Shown here piece by piece: positions 34,165-43,019 of a stretch of 64,000 nt of DNA. The notes under the pieces were generated by a model. It did not search any database. It worked only from the letters and a program-made list of their open reading frames with translations, and was not told the origin of the DNA. The first letter of the stretch is position 1. Each line of letters starts with the position of its first letter. Made by a program: the position numbers and the translations under genes. This DNA is from Tannerellaceae bacterium (GTDB taxonomy: Bacteria; Bacteroidota; Bacteroidia; Bacteroidales; Tannerellaceae), in contig JAISWO010000017.1 of NCBI GenBank assembly GCA_031271045.1, forward strand, positions 62,001-126,000. Direction: 5' to 3'.

Positions 34165-35569
34165 CCCGGTCGTAAACAAACAAACTCCCCGCCGCCACCA
34201 GCCCGATAGCCAGTAAAACCATCCACAGACGGGAAGGATCGTACGTGTCCCACAACAAACGGGTCAACTCCTCTTCGCTCAGGTTCACCTGACGGGCCAC
34301 TTCCTCAAAATAAGCCTGAGTACTCAAACCCTCCGAAACGCTCAAGCCCCGCAAAGCAGCAAAATCACGCGTAATAACTACCTTGTCCGACAAAGCTTGG
34401 TAGACATTCCCCGAAATAACGCCCGCCAACAAATTGCCGATAAAGACCGGGATAAACGAATAACCCATATACAACGCCTTCCGCCCGGACGGCGCAATGC
34501 GCCCAATGTATTCCGATATCTTCGGCGAACCGGCCATCTCACCCAAAGCAAAAACCAAAAGGGCAACCAGCGTAAACATCACATCCCGCGACATAAACGA
34601 TAACGCCATCCCGATCGAACAAACCACAAAACCGCTCATCATCGAACGAAGCGGCCTCATCTTCATAATCAAACCCGATACCAGTACTTGAAACAGGATG
34701 ATATAAAAAGCATCCATATTCGTAATAAACTCAGCCTCCATCACACCCGGAGCCAGACTGTAATGAGCCGTAACAAAAGGAACGTAACGATGAAAGAAGT
34801 CGTACAAACTCCCCGTATCCACCCATTGCGCAATAAAAACCGGCAACGTGAAAAACAATTGGTAATACATCGCCCAGAAACCGGCTACGATCAGCAGAAA
34901 AATCACAAACTTCACGTCCTTCAAAATCGCCCCCATCGGACGGAACACCGCGGCGAAGGATTGCAGCAAGTTCCCGTCCCGCCGGCTTTCGTCCCGCCCC
35001 GGCTCTTTATAAAACGGCAGCAAAAGCAGATTCAGGAAAATAATCCCCGCCGATATATAAAAAACAAGATGGAACGACGACTTAAACAGCAACGTCACCA
35101 TCGGCCCAAAGAAAGCTCCTACGTTCACAATCATATAAAAGATACCGAAACCAATAGAGGACGTCTCGGCCGTAGTCGTCTTCGCTACCGTCGCCTGAAT
35201 AACCGGCTTAAACAGCGCCGCCCCAACCGCCAGATACAGGTACATCAGGAATACTCCCGTAAAGGAGGAGAAAAGCGGTAGCAACAGAAAAGCGGATGCG
35301 TAGATCAGGAAGGCCAAACAAAGCACGCGCTTGTATCCGTACCGGTCGGCAATCGCCCCCGTCAATACCGGAAGGAAATAAAGGATCCCCGTCCCTACTC
35401 CCATTAATAGCCCTTTCTGACTCTGGGAGAACTCCAAGCCCCCCATGTCGGACGAGCCTGTCAGGTAATTGGCAAACAGCATGAAAAAACCATACCATGC
35501 CCAACGTTCGAATAACTCGAGCGTATTACCGATCCAAAAAGTCCGTGGAAATTTACTGAAAACTTTCAT
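34133..35569 (-). CDS. MFS transporter (POT/PTR2-like)
   Basis: A 478-residue protein with about twelve to fourteen hydrophobic helices. The N-terminal WIGNTLELFERWAWYGFFML and the loop GAIADRYGYKRVL are typical of the proton-dependent oligopeptide transporter branch of the major facilitator superfamily. The motif GALFKPVIQATVAK and the paired FGIFYMIVNVGAFFGP resemble PTR2 signatures. The substrate cannot be read from sequence; peptides are possible. Its start overlaps the stop of the flippase gene by four bases, so it is the last gene of the minus-strand run from glyS. Confidence 0.88.
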   Translation of the reverse strand: MKVFSKFPRTFWIGNTLELFERWAWYGFFMLFANYLTGSSDMGGLEFSQSQKGLLMGVGTGILYFLPVLTGAIADRYGYKRVLCLAFLIYASAFLLLPLFSSFTGVFLMYLYLAVGAALFKPVIQATVAKTTTAETSSIGFGIFYMIVNVGAFFGPMVTLLFKSSFHLVFYISAGIIFLNLLLLPFYKEPGRDESRRDGNLLQSFAAVFRPMGAILKDVKFVIFLLIVAGFWAMYYQLFFTLPVFIAQWVDTGSLYDFFHRYVPFVTAHYSLAPGVMEAEFITNMDAFYIILFQVLVSGLIMKMRPLRSMMSGFVVCSIGMALSFMSRDVMFTLVALLVFALGEMAGSPKISEYIGRIAPSGRKALYMGYSFIPVFIGNLLAGVISGNVYQALSDKVVITRDFAALRGLSVSEGLSTQAYFEEVARQVNLSEEELTRLLWDTYDPSRLWMVLLAIGLVAAGSLFVYDRVISGKTSQGS

Positions 35570-36780
35570 CTTACTATCTTATTAGTTATTTTGACAAACG
35601 AAAGGAGCGAAAACAGGAGCATCATACAGAATGCAAAGCTCGAACTCAGCGCCGAACCGTTAATGCCATACAACGGTATCAGCAGCCACCCGGCAAGGAG
35701 TAAGCTAACCAGGCCGATACACGACGAAAAGGTACTGTACCGGATCTTCCCGCTTCCGATAAAATAATGGCTCAGGATCGTATGGCAGCCCAAGGCAACA
35801 ATCCCTACCGACAAAAAGGCGATCACTTCCCGGATTCCCTTAAATTCCGCACCGAAGAGATAGTCGGTATACACCCATTCGGGCACCAACAGTACGCAAA
35901 TCATGACAACGGACATGGCCAGGAAGGTCAGTTTGAGTAGTTGAAGCGTTATATGTTTCTGCTCTTTCTTCTCCTTGCTTCCGGCCACCCGGTTGTAGGC
36001 GATGGAGGCTATGCTGCGGCTGATGTTCCATACGCTTTCGGCTACCTTGGTGCCGGCATCCAGCAGACCGACGCCTCCGATACCTACAAAGCGTTCCACC
36101 AGGAAATAACTCAGGCGCGTCGCACAGGTTTCGGCCATATTGTCGGTGCTTCCCCAAAGGCCGTACGCCAACATTTCTTTCATCATAAGCCTGAATCGCA
36201 CAACAGGCGCCCCTACCCTCTCCGGACGCAAATAGGGATACAAAAGGAACAAACTGACAATCACCGCCACCCCGTTCGTCAGGTATAAGCCCCAGAGATA
36301 AGACGCAATCTCCTGCCGGTGGCATACGTAATAGAAATACAGCACAACAAAGAACAAGAGCCCGCCTTGCAATACCTGCGTCAGATTGAATCCCCAGATA
36401 TGATCCTTGCCCAGCAGAAAGCGCGAATGAGCAATCCCCAGCGAATAGAGAACCGTTATGCCGTAAATGTCCGGAGTATAACCTCCAGGTAGCAATCCCA
36501 GAAGGCTCAATGCGATACATCCGATGGCCGATCCGGCGAATATCCACAAAACGGCAATGGGATACAGCCGGCGTGCGGAATATTTGCTCAGGAAGTAGAC
36601 AATCGTATTGCTGCTGAATACGCTATTGATCGTTACATTGAGACTGACCGAGGCCCAGATAAGACCCAGCGTCCCGACGCCTTCGATTCCCAGGGCGCGG
36701 GCGTTCACAAAGATCAGCGCCAGGTTGAGGAATGCAATAAGGTAGCGCGTGGCGAGGGTACCAAGGATATCTTTTAGCAT
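35566..36780 (-). CDS. Lipopolysaccharide/polysaccharide flippase (MATE-like Wzx family)
   Basis: A 404-residue integral membrane protein with about twelve helices (MLKDILGTLATRYLIAFLNLALIF at the start, several leucine-rich segments after it). The pattern and length match polysaccharide biosynthesis or oligosaccharide flippases of the Wzx/RfbX type, which move undecaprenyl-linked sugars across the inner membrane. No glycosyltransferase genes are adjacent, so the glycan is unknown. Five bases separate it from the ArgE-like gene upstream. Confidence 0.83.
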   Translation of the reverse strand: MLKDILGTLATRYLIAFLNLALIFVNARALGIEGVGTLGLIWASVSLNVTINSVFSSNTIVYFLSKYSARRLYPIAVLWIFAGSAIGCIALSLLGLLPGGYTPDIYGITVLYSLGIAHSRFLLGKDHIWGFNLTQVLQGGLLFFVVLYFYYVCHRQEIASYLWGLYLTNGVAVIVSLFLLYPYLRPERVGAPVVRFRLMMKEMLAYGLWGSTDNMAETCATRLSYFLVERFVGIGGVGLLDAGTKVAESVWNISRSIASIAYNRVAGSKEKKEQKHITLQLLKLTFLAMSVVMICVLLVPEWVYTDYLFGAEFKGIREVIAFLSVGIVALGCHTILSHYFIGSGKIRYSTFSSCIGLVSLLLAGWLLIPLYGINGSALSSSFAFCMMLLFSLLSFVKITNKIVR

Positions 36781-36785
36781 AAGGC

Positions 36786-37847
36786 TTACGCGATAGTCAG
36801 TCCGTCCAGTCCATCCAGCAACCGTACATAGGTTTCGATCGCTTCCCTTATTTCCGGCAGGCAGATGTATTCATCTGCCGTATGGGAGCGGGCAGAGTCG
36901 CCGGGGCCAATTTTGACCGAAGGGAAAGGCATCAGGGCCTGGTCGCTCAGTGTGGGCGAGCCGAAGGGTTGTTTGCCGAGCATCAGGGCGCGCCGGACAA
37001 AAGGGTGGCGTTCGTCCGTGCGCGAGGAGTTAAGGCGGAAGCTGCGCGCCTTTATCTCGCTCTGCACGTGGTCGCGGATGAGGGCGAACAGGCGCTCGTT
37101 GGTGTAATATTCGTTGGTACGTATGTCGACTGTAAACTCACATCGGTCGGGGATGACGTTGTGTTGCGTGCCGGCATGTATCATTGTGACGCTCATCCTG
37201 ACCGGCCCCAGCAGGTCGCTTTGCTCCGGGAAGCGGTGGGTGTGGAACCAGGCGATGTCTTTCATGGCTTCCGCGATGGCGTTTAGCCCTTCGTTGCGCG
37301 CAGCGTGGCCGGCTTTGCCGATGGCCGTACAGTCGAGCACCATCAGGCCCTTTTCGGCTATGGCGGGGTGCATGCCGGTTGGTTCGCCGACAAGGGCGAA
37401 GGCTATGGGCGGCAGTTCTTTCAGGGCGCTTTCGACGCCTTCTTTGCCGGAGATTTCTTCTTCGCAGGAGGCGAGGAAGATCAGGTTGTAGGGTTGCTCT
37501 TTGGCGCTCAGCGTACGGAAGGCGGCGTAGAGGGAGACAAGGCTTGCGCCGGCGTCGTTGCTTCCCAGGCCGTAGAGGCGGTCGTTGTCTTCCTGGGGGA
37601 GGAAGGGGTCTTTGGTCCAGCCGGCGACGGGGCGGACGGTGTCGATATGCGAGTTGAGCAGCAGGGTGGGTTTATGCGTCTCAAAGCCCGGGGCGAAGAT
37701 CCAGAGGTTGTTTCCTTTGCGGCAGACTTCGTAGCCGTCGGCCTGCCAGGTGTCTTGCAGGTAGGTGGCGACGGCGGCTTCTTCGCGGCTGAAGGAGGGA
37801 CGGGCGATCATCCCTTTCAAGGTGTCTATGGATTCGTAGAAAAACAT
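36786..37847 (-). CDS. argE: M20 family deacylase, probable N-succinyl/N-acetyl-L-ornithine deacetylase (ArgE-like)
   Basis: A 353-residue zinc-dependent amidohydrolase. Metal and catalytic motifs are visible: LLLNSHIDTV (His and Asp), GLGSNDAGASL, the catalytic Glu pair in LASCEEEISGKEG, GEPTGM, and a late His in SARSHTADEYI. The compact length and GLGSNDAG motif match the Bacteroidales ArgE-like enzymes, which in Bacteroides are thought to act on N-succinylornithine in arginine synthesis. No other arg gene is adjacent, so an unrelated aminoacyl substrate remains possible. Confidence 0.8.
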   Translation of the reverse strand: MFFYESIDTLKGMIARPSFSREEAAVATYLQDTWQADGYEVCRKGNNLWIFAPGFETHKPTLLLNSHIDTVRPVAGWTKDPFLPQEDNDRLYGLGSNDAGASLVSLYAAFRTLSAKEQPYNLIFLASCEEEISGKEGVESALKELPPIAFALVGEPTGMHPAIAEKGLMVLDCTAIGKAGHAARNEGLNAIAEAMKDIAWFHTHRFPEQSDLLGPVRMSVTMIHAGTQHNVIPDRCEFTVDIRTNEYYTNERLFALIRDHVQSEIKARSFRLNSSRTDERHPFVRRALMLGKQPFGSPTLSDQALMPFPSVKIGPGDSARSHTADEYICLPEIREAIETYVRLLDGLDGLTIA

Positions 37848-37856
37848 GGCGGGGCA

Positions 37857-38783
37857 TCAAGCGTTGGCAAGTATGGCATCTTTGTCGCGTTCCAACTGTT
37901 CTTTCAGTTCTTCCAGGGAGCGGAAGCGGATGTCGGCGCGTATGTAGCGGAGGAAGGCGACGCTTATCGGGCGGGCGTAGATATCGCCGGCGAAGTCGAA
38001 GATGTGCACTTCGATCCTCATCTGCCCGCCGTCGCCGTCGAGCGTTGGGCGCCGTCCGTTGTAGAGCATGCCTTTGTATGTCTTGTCGTCCAGGGTTACT
38101 TCTACGGCGTAGACACCTTCGGGGGGGAGGATTTTCTTGGGTTCGTCGATGCGGATATTGGCTGTCGGGAAGCCCAGGGTTCGCCCGATGTGGTTTCCGT
38201 GCACGATTTGTCCTTTCAGTTGGTAGGGATAGGCGAGCAAGCGGGCGGCTTGTTCTACGTATCCGGCTGTCAATTGTTTTCTTACTTCGGACGAGCTGAC
38301 GGCCACTTCATCTTCGACGAAAGGGGTTGCTTGCACGACATCCATGCCGCAGGCCTGGGCGTAGGCGGCGTACTGTTGGAAGCCGTCGGCGCGGTCGCGT
38401 CCGAAGCGGTGGTCGTAGCCGATGAGCAGGGTTTTCACGTTCCACCGGCGGGCGAGGACGGTGGTGATGAAGTCTTCTGCCGTCAGGCGCGAGAGGGCTT
38501 CGGTGAAGTCGAGGACGATGCAGTAGTCGATGCCGGTAGTGGCGAGGTGGGTCAGTTTTTCGGGGAACGAGTTGAGCAGTTTGGGTTGGTAGTCGGCGTG
38601 CAGGGCGATGCGGGGGTGCTGCGGGAAGGTGACGACCGCCGAGGGCAGGCGGCGTTGCCGGGCGATGTCTTGCATTTGTTCGATCAGGCGCCGGTGTCCC
38701 CGGTGAACTCCGTCGAAGAAGCCGATGGTGGCGACCAGGCCTTCGGTTTCTTTTATTTCGTCCGGGGTTCTTACTACGATCAT
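37857..38783 (-). CDS. ribF: Bifunctional riboflavin kinase/FAD synthetase
   Basis: A 308-residue enzyme making FMN and FAD from riboflavin. The N-terminal adenylyltransferase domain (1-175) has GFFDGVHRGHRRLIEQ, FPQHPRIALH and GYDHRFGRDRADGF. The C-terminal kinase domain has GRTLGFPTANIRIDEPKKILP and GVYAVEVTLDDKTYKGMLYNG with the conserved ending IEVHIFDFAGDIYARPI. Both domains are complete. It lies between the FKBP lipoprotein and ArgE-like genes on the same strand. Confidence 0.97.
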   Translation of the reverse strand: MIVVRTPDEIKETEGLVATIGFFDGVHRGHRRLIEQMQDIARQRRLPSAVVTFPQHPRIALHADYQPKLLNSFPEKLTHLATTGIDYCIVLDFTEALSRLTAEDFITTVLARRWNVKTLLIGYDHRFGRDRADGFQQYAAYAQACGMDVVQATPFVEDEVAVSSSEVRKQLTAGYVEQAARLLAYPYQLKGQIVHGNHIGRTLGFPTANIRIDEPKKILPPEGVYAVEVTLDDKTYKGMLYNGRRPTLDGDGGQMRIEVHIFDFAGDIYARPISVAFLRYIRADIRFRSLEELKEQLERDKDAILANA

Positions 38784-38801
38784 CGCGGTCGGGGGCTGGG
38801 G

Positions 38802-39314
38802 TTATTCTTCTATGCCGGCGATTTTGACGACTTCCATTTCAAAGTGCAGGGTGGAGTAGGCCGGTATTGCGGACTTTGCGACGGTTCCGTAGCCTAATTC
38901 CTGGGGGATCCATATTTCCCAGCGGTCGCCTTCGTGCATGTATTGCAGGGCCGTTCTCCAACCTTCTATCACGTCGGTCACGGCGGTCTCAAACGGGAGT
39001 TTGTCGGGGTATTCGGCTTTGTCGAATACGGTGCCGTCGATCAGGCTGCCGGTATAGTAAACGGTGACGGTACTGGTGTAATAGATGGGTTTGAGGCCTG
39101 TTCCGTTCCGGAGTACCTTATAATATATGTGGCCGTAATTCGAGGGGGAGCTGAGCCGCTTATAGGAGGGGTCGAAGGTCAGGCTGTTGAAGGCTTCTTC
39201 GTTGGCCGTTTTCCAGACTTCGTCAACGACCGGGTCGTCGTCGTCGCTGCATGAGAGGAGGCAGGGCGCCATCATGGCGAGCAGGAGCAGGAGTAATGAG
39301 GGAATTGTTTTCAT
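38802..39314 (-). CDS. FKBP-type peptidyl-prolyl isomerase, lipoprotein
   Basis: A 170-residue protein with a lipoprotein signal peptide (LLLLLLAMMAPCLLSC; the last Cys is the lipobox, about residue 22) followed by an Asp-rich tether DDDDP. A single FKBP domain follows, with VTVYYTGSLIDGTVFD, VIEGWRTALQYMHEGDRW, IPQELGYG and LHFEMEVVKI. It lacks the N-terminal dimerisation helices of the other two FKBPs. It is probably a periplasmic or outer membrane foldase, cotranscribed with glyS and ribF. Confidence 0.94.
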   Translation of the reverse strand: MKTIPSLLLLLLAMMAPCLLSCSDDDDPVVDEVWKTANEEAFNSLTFDPSYKRLSSPSNYGHIYYKVLRNGTGLKPIYYTSTVTVYYTGSLIDGTVFDKAEYPDKLPFETAVTDVIEGWRTALQYMHEGDRWEIWIPQELGYGTVAKSAIPAYSTLHFEMEVVKIAGIEE

Positions 39315-39318
39315 TTTA

Positions 39319-40860
39319 TTAATCGTTTATCTTTTTCAGGAGGGTTTTCATGCTCACCTTTTCGGCGATGATCTCGCCCAGGCGTGCGATGGGGGCGCGT
39401 TCCTGGCACATGGTGTCGCGGAAGCGGATGGTGACGCTATTGTCGTTCAGGGTATCGTGGTCGACGGTGATGCAATAGGGAGTTCCGATGGCATCCTGGC
39501 GGCGGTAGCGTTTACCGATGGAATCTTTCTCGTCGTATTGGCAGCGGAAGTCGAAGCGCAGGGCGTGCAGGATCTCTTCTGCTTTTTCGGGCAGGCCATC
39601 TTTTTTGACTAAGGGGAGGATGGCGAGCTTGACCGGGGCCAGTGCGGGGGGTAGCTTCAGCAGCGTGCGCGTCTCGCCTCCATCGAGGATTTCTTCGGTG
39701 TAGGAGCCGGCGATGATGCTGAGGAAGACGCGATCGAGGCCGATGGAGGTTTCGATCACGTAGGGGGTATAGCTTTGTCCCTGTTCGGGGTCGAAGTATT
39801 GCATCTTCTTTCCGGAATACTTCTCGTGCTGGTTGAGGTCGAAGTCGGTACGGCTGTGAATGCCTTCGACTTCTTTGAAACCGAAGGGCATCTCGAACTC
39901 GATGTCGGTGGCGGCATTGGCGTAGTGGGCCAGTTTGTCGTGATCATGGAAGCGATAGCGGTCGCCCAGTCCGAGGGCCTTATGCCAGGCTAAGCGGGTT
40001 GCCTTCCAATGGTTGAACCATTCGATTTCTTCTCCGGGGCGCACGAAAAACTGCATTTCCATTTGTTCGAACTCGCGCATACGGAAGATAAACTGCCGGG
40101 CGACGATCTCGTTGCGGAAGGCTTTGCCGGTTTGCGCGATGCCGAAGGGGATCTTCATGCGTCCGGATTTCTGGACGTTGAGGAAGTTGACGAAGATGCC
40201 CTGTGCTGTTTCGGGGCGGAGGTATATTTTCATTGCGCCGTCGGCGGTAGATCCCATGTCGGTGGCGAACATGAGGTTGAACTGGCGCACTTCGGTCCAG
40301 TTGCGGGTGCCGGACAGTGGGCAGACGATTTCGGCGTCGATGATGATTTGGCGGAGTTCGTCGAGGTCGGCTTCGTTCAGGGCTTTGACGAAGCGTGCAT
40401 GCGTTGCGTCGCGCTTCATTTGGTATTCCTGCACGCGGGGATTGGTGGAGCGGAACTGCTCCGGGTCGAAGGCGTCGCCGAATCGCCGGGCGGCCTTTTC
40501 GATTTCCTTATTTATTTTGTCGTCGATCCGGGCGAGGTGTTCCTCTATCAGGACGTCGGCGCGGTAGCGTTTTTTGGAATCTTTGTTGTCGATCAGCGGG
40601 TCGTTGAATGCGTCGACGTGTCCGGAAGCTTTCCAGATGGTGGGGTGCATAAAGATGGCGGAGTCGATGCCGACCACGTTCTCGTTGAGCAGCGTCATGC
40701 TGTCCCACCAGTATTTCCGGATGTTATTTTTCAGTTCTACGCCGTATTGTCCGTAGTCGTAAACGGCGCCGAGACCGTCGTAGATCTCGGACGAGGGGAA
40801 TACGAATCCGTACTCCTTGCAGTGGGAAATGATTTTCTTAAACAGATCTTCTTGAGCCAT
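39319..40860 (-). CDS. glyS: Glycine--tRNA ligase (alpha2 type)
   Basis: A 513-residue class II aminoacyl-tRNA synthetase of the single-chain dimeric type. Class II motifs are seen: GVELKNNIRKYWWDSMTL (motif 1 region), the catalytic block RPETAQGIFVNFLNV, AQTGKAFRNEI and FRMREFEQMEMQFFV (motif 2), and ETSIGLDRVFLSII (motif 3). The C-terminal anticodon-binding domain has KLAILPLVKKDGLPEKAEEI. It heads the minus-strand run glyS, FKBP, ribF, argE-like, flippase, MFS. Confidence 0.98.
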   Translation of the reverse strand: MAQEDLFKKIISHCKEYGFVFPSSEIYDGLGAVYDYGQYGVELKNNIRKYWWDSMTLLNENVVGIDSAIFMHPTIWKASGHVDAFNDPLIDNKDSKKRYRADVLIEEHLARIDDKINKEIEKAARRFGDAFDPEQFRSTNPRVQEYQMKRDATHARFVKALNEADLDELRQIIIDAEIVCPLSGTRNWTEVRQFNLMFATDMGSTADGAMKIYLRPETAQGIFVNFLNVQKSGRMKIPFGIAQTGKAFRNEIVARQFIFRMREFEQMEMQFFVRPGEEIEWFNHWKATRLAWHKALGLGDRYRFHDHDKLAHYANAATDIEFEMPFGFKEVEGIHSRTDFDLNQHEKYSGKKMQYFDPEQGQSYTPYVIETSIGLDRVFLSIIAGSYTEEILDGGETRTLLKLPPALAPVKLAILPLVKKDGLPEKAEEILHALRFDFRCQYDEKDSIGKRYRRQDAIGTPYCITVDHDTLNDNSVTIRFRDTMCQERAPIARLGEIIAEKVSMKTLLKKIND

Positions 40861-41085
40861 AATTCATAACTTGGGGTTGCAAAGTAAATGATTTTTTGCC
40901 AACCTTCCGCTTCTTTGGTCCACTATTTGCCTTCTCCCGGCCGTTGCGGGCTGTTCCGGCCGGGGCTTTGGCTTCTTCCCTGCGGAAGATCGGCGTTTTT
41001 GCAAGCTCTCAAGGGAACGAGAAGCTCCGAAACGTTAAATAACCGTAAATCTTTGTCATTTCTACCAACAATATAGAATAATAAC

Positions 41086-41093
41086 TATATTTG
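41086..41093 (+). promoter_or_regulatory. Putative promoter -7 box (TATATTTG) upstream of array A4
   Basis: An exact TAnnTTTG match. No comparable box is seen between array A4 and the gene at 41624, so this array may be transcribed within a leader of about 500 bases, unlike A1, A3 and A5. The stretch 40870-41085 before it shows nothing else. Confidence 0.5.
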
Positions 41094-41221
41094 CACTCAT
41101 GTGAGACAAAAAGCTCGCAAAGCTGCAAGGAAGCGTCCTGAGGCTAAAAACAAAAATGTTGAAAATGGCTGGAAAAGCCTCACGAATCTTTGGAGAAGCC
41201 TTAAAATTTCTCCGGCAAGCC

Positions 41222-41521
41222 CTGGGGCTTCCCCAAAGAATTTTAGGACTTCCCCAAAGAATTTTAAGGCTTCCCCGAAGAAGTTTAGGGCTTCCTAAAA
41301 GAAGTTTAGGACCTCCCCAAAGAAGTTTAAGGCCTCCCCAAAGAATTTTAGGGCTTCCCAGAAGAAGTTTAGGGCCTCCCCAAAGAAGTTTAAGGCCTCC
41401 CCAAAGAAGTTTAGATCCATCCCGAAGAAGTTGAGAGCTTCCCCAAAGAAGTTTAGATCCATCCCGAAGAAGTTGAGAGTTTCCCCAAAGAAGTTGAAAG
41501 CCTCCCCGAAGAAGTTGAGAG
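41222..41521. repeat. Array A4: 21-bp tandem repeat upstream of the 230-residue protein gene
   Basis: Fourteen units of exactly 21 bp; the C-rich block (CTTCCCC or CCTCCCC) starts at 41228 and recurs every 21 bases to 41501. The consensus is GGCTTCCCCAAAGAAGTTTA. Each unit carries a short inverted repeat CTTC...GAAG, and longer pairing between neighbouring units is possible (GAAGTTTAGGGCTTC). In the second half two units read ATCCATCCCG, showing that a two-unit block was copied. Since 21 is a multiple of three the frames stay open, but no plausible protein is encoded. It lies about 100 bases upstream of the start at 41624. Confidence 0.95.
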
Positions 41522-41623
41522 ACCGGAGGCAGATACCTAAGTCCGGAAAGCAAATATATCAGAAAGAACAACAGAATTTTATAACCTGATAAATAATTCA
41601 TAAACCCTTTAAAAAGAAACGTT

Positions 41624-42316
41624 ATGCCCAGCAGAACATGGATGCCTCAGAGTAAAAGAGGCAAATACGACTTACTAATGACGGCAACAGGTCACATCGA
41701 CTCCAACATCGTCCGCCTCGGAATGGCGGAAACGACGCCGTTCGGCATCTGGTACCTGAAGTTCCTCGAAGGGCCGGCCGCCAGATACAAGGTACGCTTC
41801 CTGGAATGGGAGAATGAGGCCACCCGCACGCAGATCATCATCGAAAAAATGGCAGAAGCCGAAGAAGAATTTGTCCCCGCTTTCCGCGAACTCTACCACC
41901 TGATGGTCGCCAACCCGCTTGCGACCGACGCCGACCTGACTGCTTGCGGTTTTCCCAAACGTCGTAGCGGCGGAAATACGCCGGCTCCCGTTGCCACCGA
42001 AATACCCGGCTTCACAATCATCCCGCTGACCGGCAACCGCATCCGCATCGACTTCTACCCCATCGGAGCCGGTGAAAAAGATCACAAAGGCAAGCCCAAA
42101 GGACAGCATGGCGTAGAAATCAAATGGGGATTCTCCGACGTCCCCGTGCTCGACCCCACCGAACTGGATCACTCCGAAATCGACACTTCCTCGCCCTACA
42201 CCTTCACCTTCAGCGCCAATGACCGCGGAAAGACCATCTACCTCGCCTTGCGCTGGGAGAATACGCGAGGCTTGAAAGGCCCCTGGAGCCCGGTCGAATC
42301 GGCCGTTATTCCCTGA
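41624..42316 (+). CDS. Uncharacterised Bacteroidales protein with C-terminal Fn3-like domain
   Basis: A 230-residue protein without a signal peptide; function unknown. Residues 1-110 look helical (WMPQSKRGKYDLLMTA, FREKLYHLM-like FRELYHLMVANPLAT). Residues 120-230 look like a small beta-sandwich of fibronectin type III kind, with GNRIRIDFYPIG and the striking closing motif YLALRWENTRGLKGPWSPV. It is not a DUF6261 sequence, but the gene has the same layout: its own tandem array upstream, a small cytoplasmic protein, and a terminator. The layout (helical head, beta tail) also recalls long-form DUF6261. The gene is isolated between glyS (divergent) and YigZ/uvrA (convergent). Confidence 0.8.
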   Translation: MPSRTWMPQSKRGKYDLLMTATGHIDSNIVRLGMAETTPFGIWYLKFLEGPAARYKVRFLEWENEATRTQIIIEKMAEAEEEFVPAFRELYHLMVANPLATDADLTACGFPKRRSGGNTPAPVATEIPGFTIIPLTGNRIRIDFYPIGAGEKDHKGKPKGQHGVEIKWGFSDVPVLDPTELDHSEIDTSSPYTFTFSANDRGKTIYLALRWENTRGLKGPWSPVESAVIP

Positions 42317-42343
42317 TCTCCCTTTTTTTAATCATATAATAGT

Positions 42344-42378
42344 AGCCGCTTGGAGAGAATCTCTCCGGCGGCTTTTTT
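42344..42378 (+). terminator. Rho-independent terminator after the 230-residue protein gene
   Basis: AGCCGCTTGGAGAG (42344-42357) pairs imperfectly with CTCTCCGGCGGCT (42361-42373) and is followed by six T. Its end touches the stop codon of the convergent YigZ gene. Confidence 0.85.
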
Positions 42379-43009
42379 ATTGCAGCCGGGCGGTGTCGAC
42401 CTTGCTCAGGCGGGATCGCAGGAGGGCGGCCCGGCTTTTGCGGATGCGGAGGGTGAGGCGGCAATCCATGTCGAAGGATTGGGCGACGATGGTGGGGGAT
42501 TCTTCTTTTACGATGCGCATAATGCTGTTCAGAAACGGATATTCGAAGCAGACGGTGATTTCTTCGTCGACGGTGCGTTCCACAATCCGGGCATGGGCAA
42601 TGGCATCGGCGGCGGCCGAGCGGTAGGCGACGATCAGTCCGCTTGTTCCCAGCTCGATTCCCCCGAAGTATCGAACAACGATGATCAGGATGTCGGTCAG
42701 GACGTTGGAATTGATCTGCCCAAGGATCGGGCGTCCGGCGGTGGAGGAAGGCTCGCCGTCGTCGTTGGCGCGGAAGACGTTCCGTTCGTGCCCCAGCATA
42801 TAAGCCCAGCAGACGTGGCGGGCGTCGTAGTATTGGCGTCGATAGCGGTCGATCTGTTCTTTTGCCTGGTCGACGTCGCTCACCGGGAGTACGAAGGAGA
42901 GGAAACGACTTCGCTTCTCGGTATAATAGCCTTCGGCGGGTTCGTGAATGGTGCGGTAAACGTCGTCGTCCATTTGTTGGGGATGGGGATCGGCTGCCGG
43001 GTCCTTCAT
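42377..43009 (-). CDS. YigZ/IMPACT family protein
   Basis: About 210 residues from the Met at 43009 (MKDPAADPHPQQ); a further in-frame extension upstream would run into uvrA and is not used, and MDDDVYRTI at 42973 is a second possible start. The N-terminal IMPACT domain has SRFLSFVLPVSD, YDARHVCWAYMLG, ANDDGEPSSTAGRPIL and the family signature VVRYFGGIELGTSGLI. The C-terminal DUF1949-like half has TVCFEYPFLNSIMRIV. Family members bind nucleic acid or influence translation control, but the exact role is unknown. It starts 10 bases after the uvrA stop on the same strand. Confidence 0.92.
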   Translation of the reverse strand: MKDPAADPHPQQMDDDVYRTIHEPAEGYYTEKRSRFLSFVLPVSDVDQAKEQIDRYRRQYYDARHVCWAYMLGHERNVFRANDDGEPSSTAGRPILGQINSNVLTDILIIVVRYFGGIELGTSGLIVAYRSAAADAIAHARIVERTVDEEITVCFEYPFLNSIMRIVKEESPTIVAQSFDMDCRLTLRIRKSRAALLRSRLSKVDTARLQ

Positions 43010-43019
43010 GGAGGGGGGG

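Noticed and set aside
41101-41601. Pro/Arg-rich and Leu/Gly-rich frames across array A4 as genes
   Set aside because: Seven-residue repeats dictated by the 21-bp unit; no recognisable protein and no good start context.
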